Below, in pieces: positions 1 through 8,865 of a stretch of 64,000 nt of DNA (positions are counted from its first letter, which is position 1; the number at the start of each line of letters is the position of its first letter). The DNA is from an uncultured Lachnospiraceae bacterium (lineage in GTDB: Bacteria > Bacillota > Clostridia > Lachnospirales > Lachnospiraceae). The position numbers and the translations under genes were made by a program. Under the pieces are notes generated by a model, which had not been told where the DNA came from, ran no database searches, and saw nothing but the letters and a program-made list of their open reading frames with translations. Location: NCBI GenBank assembly GCA_905236705.1, contig CAJOOZ010000082.1:1-64000 (forward strand). The letters are read 5' to 3'.

Positions 1-1566
1 CAGCATCATATCATCGTTGTGCGAAAAGATAACGTCGAAATCTGCGCCGTTTTTCGCAAGATAGTCTCTGGTCGCACGATATCCCTCTTCCCTTGAAAAA
101 TTGCCGTTTATGCTGGCTATGATCTCATATCTGTCAGGATCTTCCATAAGGCTTCTGAAACCGGTTCCTCTGTCGATGGAAGGTGAGGCGCCCCTGGTGC
201 CCTCCAGCTCCAGAATTCTGACATGATCCAGATCCTGCATATGTTCCTCGATCCATCGCATACATCTGACGCCTTCTTCCACGAAGTCCGAACCCACAAA
301 TGAGGTATAGAGGTCCTCGGAACAGCTTACCGCTCTGTCGGAGAGGATGACGGGGATATCCATATCCCTGGCGCGCGCAAAGGCATCATCCCAGCCGTCT
401 TCAACGAAAGGAGAGACGATGATCGCGTCCTTGCCGTCATCCAGAAAATCATTAAAAGCCCGTAGCTGCTCCTCGATGGAACTGCATTCTCTAAGTTCCA
501 GGTCAACATTGTATTCGATGGCCGCTTCGGAAAAAGACTCGGTATTGGCTCTTCGAAAGCCCGTGTTTTCGGCGATCTGCACATAACCTACAGAGGTTAT
601 CTTTCTTTCATGTGTTTCTGCAGGTGAATAATATTCATCTATATTCTCCGAAGTGACAACGCTGTTTCTCGTTATGATCTGCTTGGCTCCGCTGCGTTCT
701 CCCTCAAGGTAGCTTACGGCATAGGAGAGTGCCTGACTTGCGCCTGTCGGGCAGATGATGGTGGCGTCGATCAGGCCCTGCTTTACCATCTCAAGGCCTC
801 CGCCTTTTCCGGAGAAGCCGTCTACTCCCATGATCTTTATGTCCTTTTTGTTGAGACGTTCCGCCGCAAGGGATGCGCCGTAAGCCATGTAATCGTTCTG
901 GGTCAGGATCAGATCGATGCCTTCCAGCCTGTCTTTCCTGTATGCGATCACATCTTCGGTTTCGTCCTTGGTGCCGCGGCTGATAACGACCCTGTCGATC
1001 TCCATGTTGTCAGGGGCTGCGGCCTGCAAAAGCTCCGACCTCTGGCGTCCGGTAAAATTGTCGATCACCACATTCAGGACTTTGATCTTTTTTCCGTCCT
1101 TCGAATCTGTCAGTGCCGCTACAGCGTCTATTTCCTGTTTTACCAGAAGCTTGTCGTCCACGCCGAAAAAGCAGGTGTAGTCAAAACCCTTAACGGCACG
1201 GTCAAGAAGGAGGATGGGCATGTCCTCGTGATAGATCGTCTCGACCTCGGTCATGAGTTTTTCCACATCGACAGGCGACACGATCAGAAGCTCGGCACCA
1301 TAGTCCATCAGCTTTCGCATATCCTCTTTCTGCTTTTGCACATCGCCTCCGGCATCGGTAAAAACGAGCTTCAGTCCGGGGTACAGCGCAGCCTCCTCGG
1401 AGAGTTCATTCTTTAAAACAATCCGCCACTCATCCGTCAGATTTGCAAGCGATACGCCCACAAGATGGACGACTGTGGTATTGCGCACACTGCCGCAGCC
1501 CGTTATATTCAAAATCATCAGGATCACAGCCAGGATAAAGGCCGGAATTCTTCTGTTCTTTTTCAT
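1..1566 (-). CDS. Lipid-anchored tandem sugar-binding protein, probable sensor (3' end outside window)
   Basis: The frame is open for 522 codons from the ATG at 1564-1566 to the left edge, so the C-terminus is missing. The start overlaps the regulator stop codon as ATGA. A signal peptide ends in a lipobox (ITGC, Cys24). Two periplasmic-binding folds follow. The first spans about residues 32-310 (VGVSLAN, LLLDRAV, IMGVDGF). The second runs from about 323 to the edge (VGYVQIAE, ILSDRAV, ELEGTRGAS, HNDDM). The second fold shares the ELEGT.GAS and HNDDM blocks with the YtfQ-like protein at 7767-8846. An ordinary transport binding protein has one fold of about 300 residues, so the doubled form and its place as last gene after a kinase and regulator suggest it presents sugar to the kinase. 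That role is inference. It could also be an extra transport binding protein. Confidence 0.88.
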   Translation of the reverse strand, partial: MKKNRRIPAFILAVILMILNITGCGSVRNTTVVHLVGVSLANLTDEWRIVLKNELSEEAALYPGLKLVFTDAGGDVQKQKEDMRKLMDYGAELLIVSPVDVEKLMTEVETIYHEDMPILLLDRAVKGFDYTCFFGVDDKLLVKQEIDAVAALTDSKDGKKIKVLNVVIDNFTGRQRSELLQAAAPDNMEIDRVVISRGTKDETEDVIAYRKDRLEGIDLILTQNDYMAYGASLAAERLNKKDIKIMGVDGFSGKGGGLEMVKQGLIDATIICPTGASQALSYAVSYLEGERSGAKQIITRNSVVTSENIDEYYSPAETHERKITSVGYVQIAENTGFRRANTESFSEAAIEYNVDLELRECSSIEEQLRAFNDFLDDGKDAIIVSPFVEDGWDDAFARARDMDIPVILSDRAVSCSEDLYTSFVGSDFVEEGVRCMRWIEEHMQDLDHVRILELEGTRGASPSIDRGTGFRSLMEDPDRYEIIASINGNFSREEGYRATRDYLAKNGADFDVIFSHNDDMML

Positions 1567-2354
1567 ACAGTGTCCTTTTTGAGCATGTTTTTTCTGTAAT
1601 CCGCAGGAGATACGTTCAGCTCCTTCTTAAAGGCGGTGCTGAAATAGTGCTGCGACGAGTAGCCGCACTGACCTGCGATCTCATAGATGGGCATGTCGCT
1701 CTCCGAGAGCAGGGACGTGGCTTTGGAAAGTCGGAGCCTTTGCAGATATTCGCCAAATGAATCGCCTGTTTCTTCCTTGAATTTTTTGCTGAGGTAAGGC
1801 GCGGAAACATGGATATGATCTGCGGTCTCACCGAGAGAGAGCTCGGGATCCGAGAAGTGCGCTTTGATATAATTGCGCGCCTGAAAAATATTGTCCGAGT
1901 ATGCGCTGTCCTCGTTATCGATCTTTCTCAGTTTGTCATCGTTATTGCTTTGACGGCTTCTGATCTCGGTTTTTTTGGCTCTTGCATCGAGCATATCCTT
2001 GAGCTGTGTCATCACCCTGTTAAAATCTTCTTCGCTGACAGGCTTTAAGAGATAGTCCCTGACATGCATCCGCAGTGCCTTTTGCACATAGCCGAAATCG
2101 TCGTAGCCGGTTATGACGACGCAGACGGAATCCGGCGATATCTTTGAAAGTCTCTCTATAAAATCAAGACCGTTCATAAAGGGCATATTGATATCCACAA
2201 AGCAGACATCGGGATGGAGCTCTTCGGAAAGAGAGAGGGCCTCCTGACCGTCCTCTGCAAGAGCAGTTACCGAGAAATCCTCATATTTTTCAACAAAACT
2301 CTTGAGACCTTTTCTGATAATGGTCTCGTCATCCGCTATAAGAACGCTATACAT
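1563..2354 (-). CDS. AraC-type response regulator (YesN family)
   Basis: This 263-residue cytoplasmic transcription regulator is the partner of the adjacent kinase. The N-terminal receiver domain (about 1-120) shows the acidic pair ADDE at 7-10 and the phospho-acceptor Asp54 in CFVDINMP, with the conserved Lys in LLKPVSEED. A charged linker (120-160) leads to a two-helix-turn-helix AraC domain (about 160-258; LSLGETADHIHVSAPYLSKKF and the C-terminal GYSSQHYFSTAFKK block). The gene overlaps the kinase gene by 8 bp and the tandem binding-protein gene by 4 bp, so the three are translated together. By analogy with YesMN systems it should activate the sugar importer genes at 4173-8846. I could not identify its operator. 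Confidence 0.93.
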   Translation of the reverse strand: MYSVLIADDETIIRKGLKSFVEKYEDFSVTALAEDGQEALSLSEELHPDVCFVDINMPFMNGLDFIERLSKISPDSVCVVITGYDDFGYVQKALRMHVRDYLLKPVSEEDFNRVMTQLKDMLDARAKKTEIRSRQSNNDDKLRKIDNEDSAYSDNIFQARNYIKAHFSDPELSLGETADHIHVSAPYLSKKFKEETGDSFGEYLQRLRLSKATSLLSESDMPIYEIAGQCGYSSQHYFSTAFKKELNVSPADYRKNMLKKDTV

Positions 2355-4095
2355 CCCGGTCCTCCTTCAGTCCAAGGCTTATGCTGACGCGCGTATATTC
2401 GCCCAGCCTGCTGTTCACATCGATATCAAATCCTTCTGTCGCATAGAGTCTGAGCCTCTCGATGACATAGGTCATGCCAAAGCTTCCCGGTTCCCCGCGT
2501 TTGATATCATCTATGTTTTTTCTGAGTTTGTCAAGCTCCTCATCGCTCATTCCCTGACCGGTGTCATAGACGGACAGGTGGAGGAGTTTTGCATCTCTTT
2601 TGGCGCTGACAAGGATGGAGCCACCTTCCTTTTTGAGCTTGATGCCGTGGTAGATGGAATTTTCTACCAGCGGCTGCAGGATCAGCTTGGGAATGACGAT
2701 GTCCATGCAGTCATCATCCGTGTCAAATTTGTAGGTGAGTTTGCTTTCGTATCTTACGCCCTGGATGTAGAGATAGTTCCGGACATGGGCTATTTCCTCA
2801 CGGACGGTGATAAAATCTTTTCCCTGTGAAAGACCGAGGCGGAACATATTTGTCAGCGCCTCTACCATGCGGACCACATCGTCAGCTTCGTGTCCCCGCG
2901 CCATCCAGTTGATGGTATCAAGGGTGTTGTACAAAAAGTGCGGCTTTATCTGTTCCTGGAGAGATTTCAGTTTCGCCTGCAGGGTTCTTTGCTTCTCGGT
3001 CTGGATATCTTCGAGAAGGGTATTCATCCTGTCGAGCATGTGGTCAAAGTTGTCTCCCAGCGTTCCGATCTCATCGCGGTATTTGAAATTGGCCCTCACG
3101 GAGAGGTCTCCCTGCTCGACCCGCTGCATCATCCGCGTCAGCTTCTGGATGGGGCCGTTGAAGGACTCGGCGAGCCTGTTGGATATGCCGATTACCACCA
3201 GTACCATTAATATCGTGCTGATAACGGCTATGAGGTAAAGGCGCCTTACTTTGTTCTGCTGTTCGATGAGCGAGGTGACGCTGATGAATTTCCAGCCGCT
3301 TTCTTTCTCAAGCGATGCACTGATCAGGTATTCACTGCCCTGGATCTTGACGGTCTCCTGACAGCCATCCTTGATGGCAAGACCCTGGTCATCGATTCTG
3401 TAGACCACAGGGCTTACCGGCGTATAGACGATTTCTCCGTTGTCATCCTCAACGAATACAATGCTGTCGGAATTGGCGGAAACGGAATCGATCAGGGAGC
3501 CGAGAACGTCCTTTTTGATATCCATAAGGATCACGGTCTTTTTGCCGTTTATCTTGCCTGTCACCATGACGGAAAAGATCTGATCTGCGCTGTAGGCTTC
3601 GTTTGTGATGACGATCTTGCCCTCGGAGGAATTCAGGACTGCGATCTTTCCGCCTACCTCGGGCGCCTTCAAAAACCATTCCTCGTTATCGAGACGATCC
3701 CTGGAAACCCGTTTCATGCCTGTGCCCAGGAACCTGTCATTCTCATCCGCTACCGCAATGCCAACAATCTCCGGATATGTGTCCAGGATATTTTTATGCC
3801 GCCTGAGCATCAGCTCATCGGCATTCGGAAGACCGGCCTCGGTTTCCATGGATGTCACAAGATAGTCGGACAGTTCACGGAAGATTCCCATGTACACGGT
3901 CATGGCATCGCCGACCTGACGGGAGAGCTGTTCCGCATGCTGCTCGGTCTCTCTCTGGGCGTCCGCTGTCATTCTGCTGACCATGAATATTGCCAGCAAA
4001 AGGAGCGGTATCGTCGTGATCAGACAATAAGTCCATATTAACTTTTTCTTCAGAGACATATGCTGTATACGCTCTGTAAAAAAGCCTCTCTTCAT
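2347..4095 (-). CDS. Membrane sensor histidine kinase (YesM/LytS type)
   Basis: This 582-residue kinase autophosphorylates on histidine and passes phosphate to the AraC-type regulator encoded next. A first membrane helix lies at about 18-40 and an extracytoplasmic Cache-like sensor at 41-284. A second helix at 286-305, a HAMP domain (about 306-360) and a coiled stretch follow. The His_kinase box QIKPHFLYNTL carries His386. The ATPase domain shows the N box LVENSIYHGI and the G boxes YDTGQGM and GSFGMTYV. No good ribosome site precedes the first ATG. A second in-frame ATG lies 12 codons in, so the exact start is uncertain. It is fourth after the permease genes in the same direction, separated from yjfF by a hairpin, which suggests a lower expression level than the transporter. 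Confidence 0.93.
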   Translation of the reverse strand: MKRGFFTERIQHMSLKKKLIWTYCLITTIPLLLLAIFMVSRMTADAQRETEQHAEQLSRQVGDAMTVYMGIFRELSDYLVTSMETEAGLPNADELMLRRHKNILDTYPEIVGIAVADENDRFLGTGMKRVSRDRLDNEEWFLKAPEVGGKIAVLNSSEGKIVITNEAYSADQIFSVMVTGKINGKKTVILMDIKKDVLGSLIDSVSANSDSIVFVEDDNGEIVYTPVSPVVYRIDDQGLAIKDGCQETVKIQGSEYLISASLEKESGWKFISVTSLIEQQNKVRRLYLIAVISTILMVLVVIGISNRLAESFNGPIQKLTRMMQRVEQGDLSVRANFKYRDEIGTLGDNFDHMLDRMNTLLEDIQTEKQRTLQAKLKSLQEQIKPHFLYNTLDTINWMARGHEADDVVRMVEALTNMFRLGLSQGKDFITVREEIAHVRNYLYIQGVRYESKLTYKFDTDDDCMDIVIPKLILQPLVENSIYHGIKLKKEGGSILVSAKRDAKLLHLSVYDTGQGMSDEELDKLRKNIDDIKRGEPGSFGMTYVIERLRLYATEGFDIDVNSRLGEYTRVSISLGLKEDRDV

Positions 4096-4106
4096 AAAGC
4101 AACAAT

Positions 4107-4145
4107 AGGATTGCCATGCTGCTATAAACGCAGCACAGCAATCCT
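4107..4145 (-). terminator. Hairpin between yjfF and the kinase gene (partial terminator or attenuator)
   Basis: Inverted arms at 4107-4122 and 4130-4145 (AGGATTGC...GCAATCCT with a GCTGC/GCAGC core) can form a long stem with a short loop. On the minus strand it is followed by ATTGTTGCTTT, a weak T-rich run. It probably lets some transcripts read into the two-component genes and stops others. Confidence 0.55.
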
Positions 4146-4172
4146 TTAGTCTCCCGGTTAAGATTTAAATTA

Positions 4173-5165
4173 TCAGCCTTTGCCTTTTTGCTTGTCGGCT
4201 CTGATGGAAATAAGTCTCTGCATTACGATGAACAGGCAGAGCAGGGCGGCAACGGTAACTTTCGTCCACCATGCATTCAGATTCTGGTATGTAACGATGG
4301 TCTGGATGATACCCTGAATGAGAACACCGATGACCGATCCGAATACATTTCCGACACCACCGGACAGAAGTGTTCCGCCGATAACGGCTGATGCGATGGC
4401 ATCCAGCTCCATACCCATATTCTGGAGAGAATAACCTGCAAGAGTATAGAAACTGAAGATGATTCCGCCAAGTGCCGCACAGAAACTGCATATCATGTAA
4501 GCACCGATCTTGACCCACTTAACATTAAGACCCATATATTCTGCACTTTGCTCGTTACTGCCGATGGCATAGATCGTGCGGCCGAAACGAGTATACTTCA
4601 ATACATAGTATGCAACAAGAACTACCAAAAGTGCAAGGAAAACATACAGGTAAAGCTTGGCATTTGTTCTTCCGATCTTGAAAGTGATCTTTTTAAGAGC
4701 TGCTGCTTTGTAAAAACCGTTCTCGATGGGAATGGAAACCGTACTTACCACAGCGCACATTCCACGGAGTAGGAACTGGGAAGCCAGCGTGATGATGAAG
4801 GGCTGGATCTTGAACACCTGAACACAGTAGCCTACGCAGAATCCGTTCAAAAGTCCTATGGCCAGCACGATCGGGATCACGATCACCGCAGACCAGCCTC
4901 TCTGCAGGAGATATGCTGAGAGCACGCAGGTGAAAGCGACTACCGATGATACCGAGATATCGATTCCGCCTGTCAGCAGAACAAAGGTGATACCTACTGC
5001 AACCACGATCAGATAAGCGTTGTCGTTAAAAAGATTTAAAAAGGTTGATACCGTTCCGAAGTGATCGTACTTGATACTTCCCACGATGAACATGATCACA
5101 AACAGACAGAATGCGATGATCATCGAAATGTTTTCTATCTTGATGCTTTTCTTTTTCTTATTCAT
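4173..5165 (-). CDS. yjfF: Sugar ABC transporter permease, YjfF type
   Basis: This inner-membrane permease subunit of a carbohydrate importer (BPD_transp_2/RbsC superfamily) has 330 residues and eight or more hydrophobic segments. Motifs seen include LLTGGIDISVSSVVAF near the N-terminus, IYAIGSNEQSAEYMGLNV in the cytoplasmic loop and AVIGGTLLSGGVGNV near the end, all typical of the family. It pairs with the second permease encoded directly upstream (4-bp ATGA overlap) to form the channel of a YtfQRT-YjfF-type system, which in E. coli imports galactofuranose. The substrate here could be another pentose or hexose. It is the last transporter gene before the two-component genes. Confidence 0.93.
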   Translation of the reverse strand: MNKKKKSIKIENISMIIAFCLFVIMFIVGSIKYDHFGTVSTFLNLFNDNAYLIVVAVGITFVLLTGGIDISVSSVVAFTCVLSAYLLQRGWSAVIVIPIVLAIGLLNGFCVGYCVQVFKIQPFIITLASQFLLRGMCAVVSTVSIPIENGFYKAAALKKITFKIGRTNAKLYLYVFLALLVVLVAYYVLKYTRFGRTIYAIGSNEQSAEYMGLNVKWVKIGAYMICSFCAALGGIIFSFYTLAGYSLQNMGMELDAIASAVIGGTLLSGGVGNVFGSVIGVLIQGIIQTIVTYQNLNAWWTKVTVAALLCLFIVMQRLISIRADKQKGKG

Positions 5166-6187
5166 GCCTGTACCTCCTTGGCTGTATTCTTGGGGAACAG
5201 ACTTTTGAATTTATCCATAAACGGCTTTGACTGGAGCAGGCAGACTATGATGACGATAACAGCCTTTGCAACTCGTGTCAGTTCCGGTGCGACACCGAAG
5301 GCATAGATCGTGGTCGTTATGGTCTGTACGATCAGAGCGCCGATGACACTTGAGATGATTGAAAATCTTCCGCCGGAAAGTGCCGTTCCGCCGATGGCAA
5401 CCGCAAGGATACCATCCATCTCTATCATGAGTCCGCAGTTATTGCAGTCAGCGCCCTTGATGCCGGCACTCTCAATGATACCTGCAAGTGCAGCTGTCAT
5501 ACCGCAGAGGATGTATATGATCCACAGATTTCGCTCAACCTTGATACCGGCCAGACGGCTGGACTCGGGGTTTACACCGATGGACTCAACCTGCATACCA
5601 AAGGCAGTGCACTTGGTCAGAAGAAGGAAGAGTACGATGACACCTATTGCGATGTACATCGGAATGGGAAGCCCCAGAAAATAGCCACCGCTTATCTTGT
5701 AATAAGCATCGGAGGTAATGGTAACGATCTTGCCGTCAGCTATAAGCTGCGCAATACCACGGCCTGCGGTTAACAGGATCATGGTCGCTACCATGGGCTG
5801 AACCTTGAGCTTGGCTACCATGAAGCCGTTCCATGCTCCGCATACGGCGCCTGTCAGGATTGCGATCAGGACTGCAAGAGCAACATTCCCATTGAGACCT
5901 GCCAGAATCCTGCCGTCAACGATCGAGCAGGCAATGGCGCCCGATATAGCCATGACGGAGCCTACGGAAATATCAGTTCCGCCGGTTCCCAGAGCCATCG
6001 TCATTCCGGCAGCGAGAATCGCATATCTGCTTCCGTTTCTGAGAATGTCTATCAGTCGTCCGTACAAATGACCATCCACGATGGTGATCTTAAAGAAATC
6101 ACCGCCTGATATGATGCCACAGATCAGAATTATGGCGATCAGGACGCAGAATGGTTTGAATTCCATTTTTTGCGTTAATTTTTTCAT
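5162..6187 (-). CDS. ytfT: Sugar ABC transporter permease, YtfT type
   Basis: First permease subunit of the sugar importer, with 341 residues and about nine membrane segments. The family motifs TGGTDISVGSVMAI, ESIGVNPESSRLAGI and AIGGTALSGGRFSI are visible. The gene begins 3 bp after the ATPase gene and its stop overlaps the yjfF start, so the subunits are translationally coupled. The short charged C-terminus (KSLFPKNTAKEVQA) is cytoplasmic. Having two non-identical permeases plus a double ATPase is the hallmark of the YtfQRT-YjfF arrangement rather than RbsABC or XylFGH, which have one permease. Specificity for galactofuranose is inferred from that arrangement only. Confidence 0.93.
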   Translation of the reverse strand: MKKLTQKMEFKPFCVLIAIILICGIISGGDFFKITIVDGHLYGRLIDILRNGSRYAILAAGMTMALGTGGTDISVGSVMAISGAIACSIVDGRILAGLNGNVALAVLIAILTGAVCGAWNGFMVAKLKVQPMVATMILLTAGRGIAQLIADGKIVTITSDAYYKISGGYFLGLPIPMYIAIGVIVLFLLLTKCTAFGMQVESIGVNPESSRLAGIKVERNLWIIYILCGMTAALAGIIESAGIKGADCNNCGLMIEMDGILAVAIGGTALSGGRFSIISSVIGALIVQTITTTIYAFGVAPELTRVAKAVIVIIVCLLQSKPFMDKFKSLFPKNTAKEVQA

Positions 6188-6190
6188 GTC

Positions 6191-7690
6191 TTATTTTCCT
6201 CCCGCCATCATTTTCATTATTGCGCCCTGGGTGATCTCTTCGCCCTTGAGGGAGCCTACAATCTCTTTATCTTTGAGGACAAACATCCGGTTGCAGCATC
6301 TGTCCATCTCGTCTATCTCCGAGGAAATGAAGATGCAGCTCATGCCTTGCTGTGCCAGATCAACGATGGTTTTCTGTATCTCGGCCTTGGCTCCGATATC
6401 AATTCCTCTGGTAGGCTCATCCAGGATGAGCAGATCCGGACGTGTTGCAAGCCAGCGGGCCAGAATTACTTTCTGCTGATTGCCTCCGGAGAGGTTTTTG
6501 ATCTTCTGATCTGCGGAAGGAGTCTTGATTGACAGATCCTTGATCAGTTTAGCTGCTATTTCATCCGCTTCTTTTTTGGAGATCTTGTTGAAGATTCCGC
6601 GTTTCGACTGAAGCGCTATGATGATATTTTCCCTTATGCTCAGATCTCCGACGATTCCTTCCTTCTTTCGATCCTCGGGGCAGAAGGCCATGTCGTTCTT
6701 GATAGCATCGAGAGGATTATTGATGTCTTTCTCGCGGCCTCTGATGTACGTCTTGCCGCCTGTCTTTTTGTCAGCGCCGAAGATGAGTCTTGCGATCTCA
6801 CTTCTTCCGGAACCGAGCAGACCGGAAAAACCGGTAACCTGACCCTTTTCTATGCTGACATTTACAGCTGATATCTCAGATGTTTCGCCGTTCTCAATCC
6901 TTATCAGCTCTTCCGATGCAGTTTCACCGGTCGAAACCTTGGGGATATCCTCCAGCTCGTCATAAAGCTTGCCGATCATTTTACCCACAAGTTCGATCAT
7001 GGGAAGTTTGTCGGCATCGTAAGTACCTACATAGGTACCGTTCCTGAGGATCGTGATCCTGTCGGAAACTTCATATACCTGATCAAGGAAGTGGGTTACG
7101 AATACGATACCCATGCCCTTGTCTTTTAGCATATTCATGATCTCGAAGAGTTTTTTAACCTCTGCGGTTGAAAGAGAAGAGGTGGGCTCATCGAGAATAA
7201 GGACTTTAGCGCTTACATCAACGGCCCTTGCGATGGCGATCATCTGCTGGATGGCTACCGAGTAGTTGTCCAGCCGTTCTTCAACGTTGATGTCCAGGTC
7301 AAACTCCTTTAAGAGTTCGGCGGTCCTTGTATTGATCGTTTTCCAGTCGATATGTTTGCCCTTTCTGGGCTCGCGTCCTATGAACACATTCTCTGCCACG
7401 GACAGATCCGGACAAAGGTTAACTTCCTGATAAACAGTGCTGATTCCGGCATTTTGCGCATCAATGGGGCTGTGGGGATTGATCTCCTGATCGTTCATGA
7501 TGATAGTACCGCTATCCTTGATCTCAACTCCCGTCAGCACCTTGATCAGTGTTGACTTGCCGGCTCCGTTCTCTCCCAGAAGGGCATGTATCTCGCCTGC
7601 TCTCAAGTCGAATTGTACATCGTCAAGAGCTTTAACCCCCGGGAAGTTCTTGCGAATGCCGCTCATTGTAAGTAACTCTTTTTCACCCAT
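6191..7690 (-). CDS. ytfR: Sugar ABC transporter double ATP-binding protein, YtfR type
   Basis: This 499-residue energy-coupling subunit has two fused ABC domains. The first has Walker A GENGAGKST, the sugar-ABC type C-loop VAIQQMIAIARA instead of LSGGQ, and Walker B VLILDEPTSSL. The second has a degenerate Walker A (GLLGSGRSE), a full LSGGNQQK signature and LLILDEPTRGID. One active and one degenerate site is normal for the RbsA/MglA/YtfR family. It hydrolyses ATP at the membrane to drive import through YtfT/YjfF. A strong hairpin in the 76 bp between ytfQ and this gene probably makes the binding protein more abundant than the ATPase. Confidence 0.95.
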   Translation of the reverse strand: MGEKELLTMSGIRKNFPGVKALDDVQFDLRAGEIHALLGENGAGKSTLIKVLTGVEIKDSGTIIMNDQEINPHSPIDAQNAGISTVYQEVNLCPDLSVAENVFIGREPRKGKHIDWKTINTRTAELLKEFDLDINVEERLDNYSVAIQQMIAIARAVDVSAKVLILDEPTSSLSTAEVKKLFEIMNMLKDKGMGIVFVTHFLDQVYEVSDRITILRNGTYVGTYDADKLPMIELVGKMIGKLYDELEDIPKVSTGETASEELIRIENGETSEISAVNVSIEKGQVTGFSGLLGSGRSEIARLIFGADKKTGGKTYIRGREKDINNPLDAIKNDMAFCPEDRKKEGIVGDLSIRENIIIALQSKRGIFNKISKKEADEIAAKLIKDLSIKTPSADQKIKNLSGGNQQKVILARWLATRPDLLILDEPTRGIDIGAKAEIQKTIVDLAQQGMSCIFISSEIDEMDRCCNRMFVLKDKEIVGSLKGEEITQGAIMKMMAGGK

Positions 7691-7710
7691 AAGATTCTCC
7701 CTATAAGGGG

Positions 7711-7738
7711 CGGATAGAGCCTTGAAAGGCTCTATCCG
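7711..7738 (-). other. Strong intercistronic hairpin between ytfQ and ytfR
   Basis: A perfect 11-bp stem (7711-7721 with 7728-7738) encloses a 6-nt loop. AAGGGG at 7705-7710 and CCCCT at 7745-7749 could extend the pairing. No T-run follows on the minus strand, so it is not a simple terminator. Such hairpins after binding-protein genes usually protect the upstream mRNA from 3' exonucleases. Confidence 0.7.
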
Positions 7739-7766
7739 TTTAATCCCCTATGGCTATTTTAGTCTA

Positions 7767-8846
7767 TTAGTATGTACGATTAGGAAGCTCTGCTTCAGCA
7801 TCTTCCTGTCTGAATACACCGTCGTTGGAAACGATCCACTTGTCAACGGTTTCTCCGGCTTTCAGCTTGGCAGCCGTGTCAAAGATCTGCTCTGCAAGAC
7901 AAGGGTTACACTCAACAGTACCGTTCATCTCGCCTGCAACCATAGCTTCGAATGCGCCCTTTACACCGTCGCAACCAACGATGACGATATCTTCACCGGG
8001 CTTTTTGCCTGCTTCTTTGATTGCTTCGATTGCACCGAGAGCCATATCATCATTGTGTGCGAATACAGCGTCGATGTCGTTGTGTGATTTAAGGAAGGAC
8101 TCCATAACCTCTTTACCAAGTGCTCTTGTGAAGTCACCTGTCTGGGACTCGATGATCTGGATGTCAGGATATTTATCGGCAAGCTCGTTGTCAAAGCCTT
8201 CTTTACGCTCATTAGCTGCGGATGCACCGACTGTACCTTCAAGCTCTACAACATTTCCTTTTCCTTCAAGGAGATCGCCAACGATATCGGCTGCCTGAGC
8301 ACCTTCCCAGATGAAGTCTGAGGAGATCTGTGTAGCATAGAGATCTGCACAGGACTCGTCAACACCACGGTCAACAAGGATGACAGGAATACCGGCTTCC
8401 TGAGCCTCTGTCAAAACTGCTTCCCAACCGGTCTCAACTACAGGAGGGAATGCGATTACATCAACGCCCATGTCGATGAAGTTACGGATTGCTTTGATCT
8501 GATTCTCCTGTTTCTGCTGAGCATCAGCGAATACAAGGTCGATCGTATCGGTGTGCTGTGCTGCATACCACTGTACATCGTTTGTCTCACCATCACGCCA
8601 TCCGGACTCTTGTCCGATCTGAGCAAAACCAACTACGAGTTTGTCGTTAGCCGAGCTGGCTGCGGGAGCTTCTTCCTCAGCGGAAGCCTCTTCCTCGGCA
8701 GGAGCCTCTTCCTTGGCGCTAGCTGCTTCCTCTGTAGCTGCGGGTTCGGATGCCGATTCAGCAGGTGCGGACTCGGAACCACAGCCTGTCAACAATCCCA
8801 ACCCCATTACGGTAGCAAGTGAAACTGCAAGAAACTTTTTCCTCAT
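7767..8846 (-). CDS. ytfQ: Sugar ABC transporter substrate-binding lipoprotein, YtfQ type
   Basis: This 359-residue extracellular lipoprotein captures sugar for the importer. The signal peptide ends with the lipobox LTGC, followed by an Ala/Glu/Ser-rich flexible linker (about 25-65) and one periplasmic-binding fold. GFAQIGQESGWRDGE at the start of the fold is characteristic of YtfQ. Further blocks are FPPVVETGWEAVL, ILVDRGVDES, ELEGTVGAS, FAHNDDMALG and IVGCDGVKGAF. A very good ribosome site (AAAGGAGG, 8858-8865 on the minus strand) fits high expression. It is the first gene of a minus-strand operon that runs through permeases, kinase and regulator to the tandem binding protein. Ligand identity (galactofuranose or another monosaccharide) cannot be fixed by reading. 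Confidence 0.95.
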   Translation of the reverse strand: MRKKFLAVSLATVMGLGLLTGCGSESAPAESASEPAATEEAASAKEEAPAEEEASAEEEAPAASSANDKLVVGFAQIGQESGWRDGETNDVQWYAAQHTDTIDLVFADAQQKQENQIKAIRNFIDMGVDVIAFPPVVETGWEAVLTEAQEAGIPVILVDRGVDESCADLYATQISSDFIWEGAQAADIVGDLLEGKGNVVELEGTVGASAANERKEGFDNELADKYPDIQIIESQTGDFTRALGKEVMESFLKSHNDIDAVFAHNDDMALGAIEAIKEAGKKPGEDIVIVGCDGVKGAFEAMVAGEMNGTVECNPCLAEQIFDTAAKLKAGETVDKWIVSNDGVFRQEDAEAELPNRTY

Positions 8847-8865
8847 AAATAAATACCTCCTTTAA

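Noticed and set aside
1-1566. Two separate binding-protein genes instead of one double protein
   Set aside because: The frame is continuous across the junction near 600 with no stop, start site or ribosome site between the two folds.
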